Assembly (NCBI GenBank): GCA_009691445.1
Contig: SICL01000010.1
Coordinates: forward strand, 1 to 59,984
Length of the DNA: 59,984 bases
Direction of reading: 5' to 3'
Source of the DNA: Candidatus Taenariivivens baikalensis
GTDB lineage: Bacteria; Omnitrophota; Omnitrophia; Omnitrophales; Aquincolibacteriaceae
Shown in pieces: positions 34,949 through 45,684 of this stretch. The notes under the pieces are model-generated. The model saw only the letters and a program-made list of their open reading frames with translations, made no database searches and was not told where the DNA came from. Position 1 is the first letter of the stretch, and each line of letters begins with the position of its first letter. The position numbers were made by a program, and so were the translations under genes.

Positions 34949-35313
34949 GCTTCGACTATTCCCTTCAGTTGCCCTAAAAGCTGACACATCTCCTCACAAA
35001 GAACCCGGTAAGAGGGCGCCCTCTGATCTGAAATCACGCGCACCCAAATCCATGTGCGTGATTTAATAAGCTGCTGCTGCGTCCTGAAGATTTCCCGGAT
35101 TCTTCGTCGCCAGAGATTTCTTTGCGGGGCAAGCTTCGACACTTTACGGCTCACCGTAATCGCAAGCTTTGCTTTTTGTCCTTCGGCCGCTCCGTCGTCC
35201 GTCCAAAGGCGGAGGGTCATGCTCTTGCCTTTTGCGAGGGTGCCCTTCCGGTAGAGGATCTGAAATTCCGCTTCTCTGCGAACCCGTTGTTCTTTTTTGA
35301 AACCTTGCCCCAT
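34945..35313 (-). CDS. rnpA: Ribonuclease P protein component
   Basis: The 122-residue basic protein has the RnpA core: FQILYRKGTLAKGKSMTLR and the conserved SRKVSKLAPQRNLWRRRIRE helix (R-N motif binding P RNA). It matures tRNA 5' ends together with the P RNA, which is not in this window. It is coupled by ATGA to yidD and lies 4 bases after rpmH. Confidence 0.95.
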   Translation of the reverse strand: MGQGFKKEQRVRREAEFQILYRKGTLAKGKSMTLRLWTDDGAAEGQKAKLAITVSRKVSKLAPQRNLWRRRIREIFRTQQQLIKSRTWIWVRVISDQRAPSYRVLCEEMCQLLGQLKGIVEA

Positions 35314-35317
35314 CGAA

Positions 35318-35455
35318 CTATACTTGGGTCAATAGTTTACGTCCTTTTTTCCGACGACGACTTAGTATCTTCCTGCCGCCTTTGGAACGAGTGCGCGCTA
35401 AAAAACCGTGCTTGTTTCTTCTCTTTCTTTTCGATGGCTGATATGTTCTTTTCAC
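35318..35455 (-). CDS. rpmH: Ribosomal protein bL34
   Basis: Starting at GTG 35455, the 45-residue product begins [17 protein letters not shown] and continues [20 protein letters not shown], unmistakable bL34. The non-ATG start and small size make it easy to miss. It is the first gene of the leftward rpmH-rnpA-yidD-yidC-mnmG-parAB run. Confidence 0.97.
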   Translation of the reverse strand: MKRTYQPSKRKRRNKHGFLARTRSKGGRKILSRRRKKGRKLLTQV

Positions 35456-35501
35456 GTAAAAACCTTTCTGGCTTCTTTCTTTTGCCTTGGAGTGAGCTGG
35501 G

Positions 35502-35529
35502 ATTATAGCAAAAACATTCTGAGAAGCAA
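35502..35529 (-). promoter_or_regulatory. Promoter of the rpmH operon
   Basis: On the minus strand TTGCTT (35,524-35,529), a 16-base spacer and a perfect TATAAT (35,502-35,507) preceded by tgc form a good sigma70-type promoter, with initiation about 40 bases before the rpmH start. Confidence 0.7.
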
Positions 35530-35558
35530 AAAAATTCTTCGCTGGAGGATAAAAAGAT

Positions 35559-35586
35559 TAGACATTTAGCTTGCCTCCTGTAGAAT
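35559..35586 (+). promoter_or_regulatory. Likely dnaA promoter
   Basis: TAGACA (35,559-35,564) and TAGAAT (35,581-35,586) are each one base off consensus and 16 bases apart. Initiation near 35,593 gives a leader of about 108 bases containing a DnaA box, so autoregulation by DnaA is likely. Confidence 0.55.
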
Positions 35587-35623
35587 GTTTTTCGGTGTTT
35601 TTACGTTGGCCTCTTGTGTTTGT

Positions 35624-35632
35624 TGTGGATAA
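35624..35632 (-). promoter_or_regulatory. DnaA box
   Basis: TGTGGATAA, a perfect DnaA box (TTATCCACA) on the minus strand, in the leader of dnaA. Confidence 0.85.
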
Positions 35633-35699
35633 CCTGTTAACTATTTGTGGCTTTTTTATTTTATCTCTTCTTATTATTATTAACACCTTGTTAAAGACC

Positions 35700-35708
35700 T
35701 GTGGATAA
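35700..35708 (-). promoter_or_regulatory. DnaA box overlapping the dnaA start codon
   Basis: TGTGGATAA is a perfect DnaA box whose second to fourth bases are the GTG start codon of dnaA. Bound DnaA would cover its own initiation codon. Confidence 0.8.
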
Positions 35709-37119
35709 CATAACGCACCCTTCTCAATCATCTTCGCCCATACAGCCCGAGTCCAAATGGACCTCCTCGTCGCTGCCTGAATTATGGGATAAAATCAAGC
35801 TTGTTTTGGCTCGAGAACTGAGCGACCAGTCTTTTAAGACTTGGTTCTATCCTGTTGAAGTGGTTAGTGTTACGGATGATCGTCTTTGTTTGGGTGTCCC
35901 AGATAATTATTTTGGGCAGTGGCTTAAAACCCATTACCAGGAAATTCTGGCGAATGCTCTTGATGAGGTTGTTGGGCGGAGGCTTGATATTAACTATCAA
36001 GTGCTCATTAAAAAAGAAACCTCCAAAGCTCCCTTAGATCCAACAGCTAGGGCCTCTCAAAATTTATCCACAACTAATCCACAAAATAGTCAGCGTTCTC
36101 TTTCGTCGTTTAATCATCAATATGTTTTTGATAATTTTGTCGTGGGCCCGGGTAATCGTTTTGCTTATGCCGCAACCCTAGCCGTCTGCGAGGCTCCGGC
36201 AAAACAGTACAACCCTCTTTTTATTTACGGTTCGGTGGGCCTTGGAAAAACGCATTTAATGCAGTCGCTGGCCCAAGAAACGCTTCTCCGTTATCCTGAT
36301 TTTAAGGTGCTTTACATCTCCAGTGAAAAATTCACAAATCAGCTAATTTCAGCAATACAAACTCGCTCTACGTCTCAGTTTAGAAACAAATATCGCAATC
36401 TGGATCTTCTCTTGATTGACGATATTCATTTCATCGCGGAAAAGGAATCTACTCAGGAGGAATTTTTTCATACTTTCAATACCCTCTATGATTCCCACAA
36501 GCAAATTGTTGTCTCGAGTGATCGCCCTCCAAAAGAAATTCCTGGTTTGGAAGAACGCCTCGTTTCTCGTTTTGGCTGGGGCTTGGTAACCGATATCCAG
36601 GCTCCAGATTTTGAAACCCGTGTGGCGATTCTTAAGAAAAAAATGGAGCGCGAAACGGTTGTGGTCCCGGACGATGTTCTTTATTTTATTGCGAACAAAA
36701 TCCGCTCTAATATCCGGGAGCTTGAAGGGGCTCTAATCCGTGTTGTAGCATACTGTTCGCTCACGAGACAGGAGCTTTCCCTTAGGCTTGCTCAAGATGT
36801 TCTAAAAGATTCTCTAAGAGAAGAAGAGCGGCGGATTACGATTGATAAAATCCAACGCATTGTCTCGGATTATTTTGGTTTAAAAGTCTCGGATCTCCGG
36901 GCAAAAACACGAAGCCGTTCCGTGGCTCATCCTCGCCAAGTTGCTATGTATTTAGTAAGAACCCTTACTCATCATTCTCTACCAGAGATTGGCGAGTATT
37001 TTGGAGGAAGAGATCATACAACCGTCCTTCATTCTTATAATAAAGTAAAAAATGACTTGGTGAAGGACCCACGGTTGAATCGAAGTATGGAAGAGATTGA
37101 GGAATTGTTGAAAAAGTAG
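35701..37119 (+). CDS. dnaA: Chromosomal replication initiator DnaA
   Basis: The 472-residue DnaA starts at GTG 35701; no later Met precedes domain I (LPELWDKIKLVLARELSDQSF). Then follow a linker, the AAA+ domain with Walker A (IYGSVGLGKTHLMQSLAQE) and Walker B (LLLIDDIHFIAEKE), and the DNA-binding domain IV ending in GGRDHTTVLHSYNKV. The start codon lies within a DnaA box and no good Shine-Dalgarno sequence is seen. It is the first gene of the rightward arm. Confidence 0.97.
   Translation: MDNITHPSQSSSPIQPESKWTSSSLPELWDKIKLVLARELSDQSFKTWFYPVEVVSVTDDRLCLGVPDNYFGQWLKTHYQEILANALDEVVGRRLDINYQVLIKKETSKAPLDPTARASQNLSTTNPQNSQRSLSSFNHQYVFDNFVVGPGNRFAYAATLAVCEAPAKQYNPLFIYGSVGLGKTHLMQSLAQETLLRYPDFKVLYISSEKFTNQLISAIQTRSTSQFRNKYRNLDLLLIDDIHFIAEKESTQEEFFHTFNTLYDSHKQIVVSSDRPPKEIPGLEERLVSRFGWGLVTDIQAPDFETRVAILKKKMERETVVVPDDVLYFIANKIRSNIRELEGALIRVVAYCSLTRQELSLRLAQDVLKDSLREEERRITIDKIQRIVSDYFGLKVSDLRAKTRSRSVAHPRQVAMYLVRTLTHHSLPEIGEYFGGRDHTTVLHSYNKVKNDLVKDPRLNRSMEEIEELLKK
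36064..36072 (+). promoter_or_regulatory. DnaA box inside dnaA
   Basis: Perfect TTATCCACA in the linker-coding part of dnaA, followed closely by a near match (TAATCCACA at about 36,075). It may extend the origin-binding array or tether DnaA. Confidence 0.6.
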
Positions 37120-37176
37120 TTTTTATCCCCAGGGTTTGTTTTTTTTATCTTTTTTTGTGGTTATGAGTTAGAGGTG

Positions 37177-37185
37177 TTATCCACA
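37177..37185 (+). promoter_or_regulatory. DnaA box upstream of dnaN
   Basis: Perfect TTATCCACA in the 142-base dnaA-dnaN spacer, which is also T-rich just after dnaA. Some bacteria have a second origin element here. Confidence 0.75.
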
Positions 37186-37261
37186 TATAAACAAGCACTG
37201 TTATTAATACTACTGTTTTGGTAAACTAATAAACAGAAGTAACAGAAGTAGGAGAAGTTTT

Positions 37262-38362
37262 ATGGAAATTACGGTTGGTAAAACAGAATTAATAAAGGCT
37301 CTCGGATTTGTGGGAGGGGTAACATCTCAAAAAGTAGGTGTTATTCCTATTTTAAGCAATCTTCTCATTGAGACGAACGGTAAAGAAGAAATAAAAGTTA
37401 TTGGTACGGATCTTGAGGTCGGTGTTAGTACAAAAGTCTCTGCGGAAGTACGAGAAGAAGGAAGTATAACGATACCCTCTAAAAAGCTTTATGAAATTAT
37501 TCGAGAACTTCCCGATTGTAAAATCGAAATCACCGTTGCTAAGAATAATGCTGTTAATATTCATGGGGGAAAAGCTTTTTTTAAAATAATGGGGATTGGA
37601 AAAGAAGATTACCCAAAACTACCCGACTGGGACAACAAAGATGCTCTTACTTTAGAACAGGCGCTTCTTAAAGAGTGTATTTCATTAACCGCCTTTGCTA
37701 TTTCTCACGATGAAACAAGGTATGTTTTAAACGGTGTTTTATTTTCTCTTCAGGGTGATAAGCTTCGTCTTGTTGCAACAGATGGAAGGCGGCTCGCTTA
37801 CATCGAAAAAAAAATCGAGAATAAAAAAGATAAAGAATTTAATATCATCGTTCCGATTAAGGCTGTTTTAGAATTAAGTAAAATGTTGGAGTGGGAAGGG
37901 ACTATTCAAATCGTACCCACTCAAAACCAAGTTATTTTCGATCTTGGAAAAACTTTTTTATCTTCGAAGCTCATTGAGGGAAAGTTCCCAGACTACGAAC
38001 AAGTTATTCCAAAAGAAAGCACAATCACAACAGAAGCTAATCGGGAAGAGTTTTTGCAAGCAATTCGAAGAACAGCCCTTCTAACTTCTCCTGAAGCGCC
38101 CGCAGTGAAAATGGATTTTGTAAAAGGGAAAATCTTGGTTTCTTCTAAGTCTCAGAATCTCGGAGAAGCGCGGGAAGAGATGGCTGCAGAAACAAAAGGA
38201 GGGGAAGTTGCTATCGGATTTAACCCTTATTATTTTATGGATGTTTTGAAAAATCTTGACACAGAAAACATCTCTTTCTTTTTAACAACACCCGATAAAC
38301 CAGGTCTTCTTAAAGGAAAAGAGGGTTATAAGTATGTTATTATGCCCATGCAATTGAATTAG
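37262..38362 (+). CDS. dnaN: DNA polymerase III sliding clamp (beta subunit)
   Basis: The 366-residue protein has the three-domain beta-clamp pattern: GGVTSQKVGVIPILSNLLIE, TAFAISHDETRYVLNGVLF and KLRLVATDGRRLAY are conserved landmarks, and the C-terminus ends YVIMPMQLN (P-M-[RQ]-L-type end). AGGAG lies 8 bases before the ATG. It follows dnaA and precedes a DUF721 gene by one base; recF, often next, is absent. Confidence 0.97.
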   Translation: MEITVGKTELIKALGFVGGVTSQKVGVIPILSNLLIETNGKEEIKVIGTDLEVGVSTKVSAEVREEGSITIPSKKLYEIIRELPDCKIEITVAKNNAVNIHGGKAFFKIMGIGKEDYPKLPDWDNKDALTLEQALLKECISLTAFAISHDETRYVLNGVLFSLQGDKLRLVATDGRRLAYIEKKIENKKDKEFNIIVPIKAVLELSKMLEWEGTIQIVPTQNQVIFDLGKTFLSSKLIEGKFPDYEQVIPKESTITTEANREEFLQAIRRTALLTSPEAPAVKMDFVKGKILVSSKSQNLGEAREEMAAETKGGEVAIGFNPYYFMDVLKNLDTENISFFLTTPDKPGLLKGKEGYKYVIMPMQLN

Positions 38363-38363
38363 A

Positions 38364-38657
38364 ATGGACAGCATCAAAAACGTTTTACCCTCAGTGATTA
38401 AAAATCTTCAGAGTCCAGAAATTTCTAAACGAAGCCGATTATCTCGGGAGTGGCCAGAAATCGTCGGCCCTGTTTTGGAAAAACATACGCAACCGAGGGT
38501 CGGGAATCAAAAAGAACTTATTATTTGGGTTGATCAGTCGTCGCTTGCTTACGAAATTCATCAAAAATACAGCCAAACAATCTTAAAAAGAGCCCAGGCA
38601 GCGATTGGTGAAGAAGAAGTAACCAGGGTTGTTATTCGGGTCGGACAACTACGTTAA
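38364..38657 (+). CDS. DUF721/DciA-like protein
   Basis: The 97-residue protein has the DUF721 pattern: an N-terminal helical part, LSREWPEIVGPVLEKHTQP, then LIIWVDQSSLAYEIHQKYSQTIL. DUF721 includes DciA, the ancestral replicative-helicase loader. It is one base after dnaN and 21 before gyrB, a place often filled by recF, so it is part of the replication cluster. Functional role as DciA is inferred. Confidence 0.85.
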   Translation: MDSIKNVLPSVIKNLQSPEISKRSRLSREWPEIVGPVLEKHTQPRVGNQKELIIWVDQSSLAYEIHQKYSQTILKRAQAAIGEEEVTRVVIRVGQLR

Positions 38658-38666
38658 GAGGGATAG

Positions 38667-41165
<2,499 letters not shown>

Positions 41166-41180
41166 AAAGACGAGGAAATT

Positions 41181-43712
41181 ATGGCGGACGAAATAAATCT
41201 TTACGCAATGAACGAAAAAATCTTTCCGGCTCCAATCGAAGAAGAGATGAAGAACTCGTATATCAATTATGCGATGTCGGTCATTGTGGGACGAGCGCTG
41301 CCCGACGTGCGCGATGGGCTGAAGCCTGTACACCGGCGCATTCTTTATGCCATGAACGAACTCGGCCTTGCCCATAATCGTCCTTATAAAAAATGCGCGA
41401 GAATCGTCGGGGAGGTTCTGGGAAAGTATCATCCTCACGGAGACGTGGCGGTTTATGAAACTCTGGTTCGTATGGTGCAGACCTTTTCGCTGCGCTATCC
41501 GCTTGTAGACGGTCAGGGAAACTTTGGATCCGTTGACGGCGACAGCGCCGCAGCGATGCGTTATACCGAGGCCCGGCTTGCTGGAGTCAGCAACGAACTT
41601 TTGTCAGACATCGATAAGAACACCGTCAAGTTTGCGCCCAACTTTGATGAGTCTCTCGAAGAACCGACCTTGCTTCCGGCAAAAATCCCGAATCTTCTTG
41701 TGAACGGATCAAGCGGAATTGCGGTGGGTATGGCAACCAATATTCCTCCGCACAACATGAAAGAAGTCATCCAGGGGATTCTTGCAACGATCCAAAATCC
41801 GGCGATTACAATCAAAGAACTCATGAAGATGGTTAAAGGGCCGGACTTTCCCACAGGAGGATTGATTCTTGGTCGAGACGGCATCCGCAGTGCATTCGAA
41901 ACCGGACGCGGGCGTGTTGTGATGAGAGCTAAGGCCGCGATAGAAGTCGGCCCGAAAAGAGAATCCATTATTATTACGGAGATTCCGTATCAGGTGAACA
42001 AAAGTAATTTGATTCTATCGATCGCCAATCTTGTGGAATCTAAAAGGATCGAAGGGATCAGCGACCTTCGGGATGAATCTGATCGTGACGGTATGCGTAT
42101 TGTGGTGGAGCTCAAAAAAGATGCGATTGCCCAGATTGTGCTGAACCAGCTTTACAAGCATACGCAGATGCAGGATACGTTTGGGGTCATTATGCTGTCT
42201 TTGGTCAACGGTCAGCCCCGCGTGCTGAATCTTAAGCAGATGATCGAGTATTTCATTGAGTTTCGTGTGGAAGTGATCATTCGCCGCACGAAGCATGAGT
42301 TGGAGGAAGCGGAGAAGCGCGCCCATATTCTGGAAGGGCTGAAGATTGCCATCTCGAATCTAGATAAAATCATCAAAATTATCCGCAGCGCGAAAAGCCC
42401 GGAAGAAGCGCGGGAAGAATTAAAGAGCCAGTTCAAACTAAGCCATGTTCAGGCTCAGGCTATCTTGGAAATGCAGCTGCAGCGCTTGACGCAGCTTGAA
42501 CGGCATAAAATTGAAGAAGAATATCTTGGTTTGATCAAGCGCATTGAAGAACTGAAAGCGATTCTGAAGAGCCGTAAAAAAGTGCTCGATATTGTCACCG
42601 TTGAATCCCAAGAGATGGAAAAGAAATATGGCGACGAACGGCGCACAGAAATTGTCGCGGCCGAAAAAGAAATTGATATTCAAGATTTGATCGCCAATGA
42701 AGACGTGGTCGTGACGCTTTCTCGCAAAGGATATATTAAACGTATCCCGGTTTCGATGTATCGCAAGCAGCATCGCGGAGGGACGGGTGTCACGGGCGCC
42801 GATGTGACCGATGCTGACGATTTCATTGAACACATGTTTCTAGCCTCGACTCACGACACCATTATGTTTTTTACGAATAAGGGACGTTGTTTCTGGCGCA
42901 AGGCTTACGAAATTCCTCAAGCCTCCCGGCAGGCGCGCGGAAAAGCCATTGTGAATCTTCTCTCCCTGAGCGAAGGGGAAGCGGTTTACAGCTTTCTCCA
43001 GGTCAAAGAGTTTGACGATAAGCGCTTTGTGGTCATGGCGACAAAAAATGGCGTGATTAAAAAAACAAACCTTATTGCCTACTCCAATCCGAGAAGCACA
43101 GGGCTTAATGCCATCAAACTGCGTGATAAAGATGAGCTTGTTTCCTGTAAGATCACATCCGGCAAGGACGAGATTTTCTTGGCGAGTTATGCCGGTAAGG
43201 CGATTCGTTTTTCCGAGAAACAAGTGCGCGATATGGGCCGGACCGCTTCCGGAGTGCGCGGCTTCCGCCTCGATAAAAAAGACTATGTGATCGCCATGGA
43301 GATCGTGGATCCCAAGGCGATTGCACTTAGCGTTACCGAAGACGGGTTTGGAAAGAAAACGCTGTATGATGCCTACCGGATTCAGTCACGCGGAGGTAAA
43401 GGGATCATCAATGTGAAGGTCACAGCCAAGAATGGAAATGTCGTTAATGTGCTCACCGTTCGTGAAGAAGATGAGATCATCCTTGTCACTCAGGGCGGAA
43501 TGGTTGTCCGTTGCCCTGTGAATCAAATCCGGACTTCAGGAAGAAATGCCCAGGGCGTGCGCGTCATGCGTCTTAAAGATAAAGATACGCTCGTTTCTGT
43601 CGCGCGCGTGGTAGAAAAAGACGAAGAAGACGTCGTCGTTGGCCAGATGGAGCTTCTCTCCGATAAAGAAGAGGATAAAAAAAAGAAAGATGATGGAAAG
43701 AAAAAGAAGTAA
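41181..43712 (+). CDS. gyrA: DNA gyrase subunit A
   Basis: The 843-residue subunit has the winged-helix/tower landmarks [21 protein letters not shown] and the catalytic tyrosine in [10 protein letters not shown]. The C-terminal beta-pinwheel has six-blade style repeats; the gyrase box is IQSRGGKG, slightly off Q-R-R-G-G-[RK]-G. It ends in a Lys/Asp-rich tail. A dispersed repeat follows within 20 bases of the stop. Confidence 0.97.
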   Translation: MADEINLYAMNEKIFPAPIEEEMKNSYINYAMSVIVGRALPDVRDGLKPVHRRILYAMNELGLAHNRPYKKCARIVGEVLGKYHPHGDVAVYETLVRMVQTFSLRYPLVDGQGNFGSVDGDSAAAMRYTEARLAGVSNELLSDIDKNTVKFAPNFDESLEEPTLLPAKIPNLLVNGSSGIAVGMATNIPPHNMKEVIQGILATIQNPAITIKELMKMVKGPDFPTGGLILGRDGIRSAFETGRGRVVMRAKAAIEVGPKRESIIITEIPYQVNKSNLILSIANLVESKRIEGISDLRDESDRDGMRIVVELKKDAIAQIVLNQLYKHTQMQDTFGVIMLSLVNGQPRVLNLKQMIEYFIEFRVEVIIRRTKHELEEAEKRAHILEGLKIAISNLDKIIKIIRSAKSPEEAREELKSQFKLSHVQAQAILEMQLQRLTQLERHKIEEEYLGLIKRIEELKAILKSRKKVLDIVTVESQEMEKKYGDERRTEIVAAEKEIDIQDLIANEDVVVTLSRKGYIKRIPVSMYRKQHRGGTGVTGADVTDADDFIEHMFLASTHDTIMFFTNKGRCFWRKAYEIPQASRQARGKAIVNLLSLSEGEAVYSFLQVKEFDDKRFVVMATKNGVIKKTNLIAYSNPRSTGLNAIKLRDKDELVSCKITSGKDEIFLASYAGKAIRFSEKQVRDMGRTASGVRGFRLDKKDYVIAMEIVDPKAIALSVTEDGFGKKTLYDAYRIQSRGGKGIINVKVTAKNGNVVNVLTVREEDEIILVTQGGMVVRCPVNQIRTSGRNAQGVRVMRLKDKDTLVSVARVVEKDEEDVVVGQMELLSDKEEDKKKKDDGKKKK

Positions 43713-43730
43713 CCATCCAGTAGCCGCAAT

Positions 43731-43826
43731 GGTCATTGCGAGTCCCTCGCTTGGGCGGAGACGTGGCAATTCCCTGGGCGCAATCTGAGATTGCTTCGTC
43801 GAAAAAAATGCTCCTCGCAATGAAAT
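43731..43826. repeat. GTCATTGCGAG dispersed hairpin element, second copy
   Basis: It begins GGTCATTGCGAG and ends CTCCTCGCAATGAAAT, with caatctgagattgcttcgtcg near the middle; this is the same family as the 21,131-21,240 element. It occupies most of the gyrA-serS spacer, and serS has no clear Shine-Dalgarno sequence after it. Confidence 0.8.
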
Positions 43827-43844
43827 GTAAAACTAATACTCCCC

Positions 43845-45110
43845 ATGCTTGATCTGAAATTCATTCGCGAAAACCGCGACCTTGTAAGCCGAGGGCTTAA
43901 AGCTAAAAACTCCAAGTTTGATCTTCAGGAGCTTCTTCATTGCGACACAAAAAGACGCGCCGCAGTCCAAGAGGTTGAAGAGCTCAAGCGTCAGCGTAAT
44001 CTTGCCAACGATCAGATCGTCAGCTTCAAGAAATCCGGACAAGCTATCCAGGTCGAAGAAGCGATAAGCCAAATGCGGTCTGTGTCCCAAAAAATAGATG
44101 AATTTGATAAGGAGGTGGGTGGAATTGACGAGAAAATGACTAATTTACTGTTAAACATCCCAAATTTACCGCACATAGATGTTCCTATTTCTGAAACCCC
44201 TGCCGGAAACAAGGTGGTTCGTGAGTGGGGCAAACCCAAGGTTTTCAGCTTCAAACCCAAGGAGCATTTGGAGATTGCAAACAAACAAGGGTGGATTTCG
44301 ATGGAGCGCGGCAGCAAGATTTCCGGGGCTGGTTTCCCTGTTTATCTGGGAAAAGGGGCTCGACTTGAACGGGCTCTGATCAACTTCATGTTAGATTTTC
44401 ACACTAAGAAACATGGTTACACCGAAGTGTGGGTGCCTGCTCTGGTCAATCGTCAGTCCATGACAGGGACAGGGCAACTTCCTAAATTTGAAGAGGATAT
44501 GTACCAGCTTAAACATGAAGATTATTTTTTGATTCCCACCGCGGAAGTTCCTATCACCAATTTACTTCGCAATGAAGTTTTGAACGAAGCCGACCTTCCC
44601 GTTAAGTACACGGGATACACACCCTGCTTTCGTCGTGAGGCCGGATCTTATGGGAAAGATACACGCGGACTTTCGCGTGTGCATCAGTTCGACAAAATCG
44701 AGATGGTGAAGTTTGTAAAGCCTGAAAAGGGGATTGAAGAACTGGAATTGCTCGTGAAGGATGCGGAAGATATTCTCCAGGCATTAGAACTTCCGTACCG
44801 CGTCCTTCTTTTATGCAGTGCAGACATGAGTTTTTCCGCAGCCAAGTGCTACGATCTTGAAGTGTGGGCGCCCGGAACTCAAAAATGGTTTGAAGTCTCA
44901 AGCTGCAGTCTTTTTACAGATTTTCAGGCGCGGCGTATTAATGTTAAATACCGCCCTAGCGGTGTCCAGAATAAATCCGAGTATGTGCACACCTTGAACG
45001 GATCGGGCGTGGCGCTTGCACGAACCGTCTTATGTTTACTCGAAAATGGACAGACGGAGCAAGGCGAAATCCAGTTTCCTACGGCGCTAGAACCGTATTT
45101 GGATTGCTGA
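43845..45110 (+). CDS. serS: Seryl-tRNA synthetase
   Basis: The 421-residue class II synthetase has the N-terminal antiparallel coiled coil (about residues 30-100), motif 2 (CFRREAGSYGKDTRGLSRVHQF) and motif 3 (LNGSGVALARTVLCLLEN). The start MLDLKFIRENRDLV is the usual N-terminus. Two tRNA-Ser genes with different anticodons follow within 310 bases of its stop, which is unusual. A hairpin repeat follows the stop. Confidence 0.97.
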   Translation: MLDLKFIRENRDLVSRGLKAKNSKFDLQELLHCDTKRRAAVQEVEELKRQRNLANDQIVSFKKSGQAIQVEEAISQMRSVSQKIDEFDKEVGGIDEKMTNLLLNIPNLPHIDVPISETPAGNKVVREWGKPKVFSFKPKEHLEIANKQGWISMERGSKISGAGFPVYLGKGARLERALINFMLDFHTKKHGYTEVWVPALVNRQSMTGTGQLPKFEEDMYQLKHEDYFLIPTAEVPITNLLRNEVLNEADLPVKYTGYTPCFRREAGSYGKDTRGLSRVHQFDKIEMVKFVKPEKGIEELELLVKDAEDILQALELPYRVLLLCSADMSFSAAKCYDLEVWAPGTQKWFEVSSCSLFTDFQARRINVKYRPSGVQNKSEYVHTLNGSGVALARTVLCLLENGQTEQGEIQFPTALEPYLDC

Positions 45111-45197
45111 ATTCGGAATTCGGATTGCGGATTTGAGTCAAAGATGGTCTAATGCCCTCTCCAATTCCGCAATCCGCATTCCCCAATCCAAAATCGA
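45109..45197. repeat. Iterated-word hairpin, AATCCGCAATCCGCA type, copy 1
   Basis: The left side carries attcggattgcggatt and the right side attccgcaatccgcatt, its inverse, so the stretch can fold. It sits between serS and the first tRNA-Ser gene. Confidence 0.75.
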
Positions 45198-45200
45198 TTG

Positions 45201-45287
45201 GGAGGGGTGGCAGAGTGGTCGAATGCGGCGGTCTTGAAAACCGTTAGGCCCGTAAGGGTCTCGTGGGTTCAAATCCTACCCCCTCCG
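45201..45287 (+). tRNA. tRNA-Ser (TGA)
   Basis: The acceptor GGAGGGG pairs with CCCCTCC, the anticodon loop is CTTGAAA (anticodon TGA, reads UCA), there is a long class II variable arm (about 18 bases, taggcccgtaagggtctc) and the T-loop is TTCAAAT. The discriminator is G. All agree with tRNA-Ser. CCA is not encoded. Confidence 0.96.
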
Positions 45288-45303
45288 TTCTTCAATTGCA
45301 GAG

Positions 45304-45413
45304 TGTGGATTTCTGATTGCGGAATACCCAGGGTATGAATGTTCTTTATTGATGATTTCGAACAGAGCGAGAAATTCTTTCTTCCGCAATCCGCATTTTG
45401 AAATCCGAAATTG
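45304..45413. repeat. Iterated-word hairpin, AATCCGCAATCCGCA type, copy 2
   Basis: The left part has tggatttctgattgcggaa and the right part ttccgcaatccgcattttg. It uses the same words as copy 1 and sits between the two tRNA-Ser genes, so each of the tRNA genes is preceded by one copy. Confidence 0.7.
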
Positions 45414-45418
45414 ATCGT

Positions 45419-45509
45419 GGAGGGGTCGCATAGCCCGGCTTAGTGCGGCGGTTTGCTAAACCGCTGTGGCGCGCAAGCGCTACCGGGGGTTCAAATCCCC
45501 CCCCCTCCG
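45419..45509 (+). tRNA. tRNA-Ser (GCT)
   Basis: The acceptor GGAGGGG pairs with CCCCTCC, the anticodon loop is TTGCTAA (anticodon GCT, reads AGC/AGU), there is a long variable arm and the T-arm is GGGGG-TTCAAAT-CCCCC. The discriminator is G and CCA is not encoded. The acceptor is identical to that of the first tRNA-Ser. Confidence 0.96.
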
Positions 45510-45684
45510 ATTTTTATTTTTTAGCTCCTCCTAGCAATCGCGATCATTCCCACGCATTCATTTTCAGACAAAATTCCTTCATTTGTATTCTTGCCAACAC
45601 ATGAGTATCCTTTAGCAATTCTGCAGCGTTTAAAAAAAACGGAGCTGAGCAGAAACTCTATTTCTCACCAGCGTTTAAGGATGC

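Larger units (their letters stand above)
35456..35700. other. Candidate replication origin (oriC) between rpmH and dnaA
   Basis: The rpmH-dnaA spacer is A/T-rich in its right half (35,641-35,695, including ttattattattaa, which could serve as DnaA-trio-like unwinding sequence). A perfect DnaA box (TGTGGATAA, reverse of TTATCCACA) lies at 35,624-35,632 and another at 35,700-35,708. Gene direction flips exactly here. More boxes lie in dnaA (36,064-36,072) and before dnaN (37,177-37,185). Strong candidate, but box number and unwinding site need testing. Confidence 0.75.

Noticed and set aside
45109..45413. CRISPR-like array around the tRNA genes
   Set aside because: The repeats are inverted and iterated with variation, have no regular spacers and no cas genes nearby.
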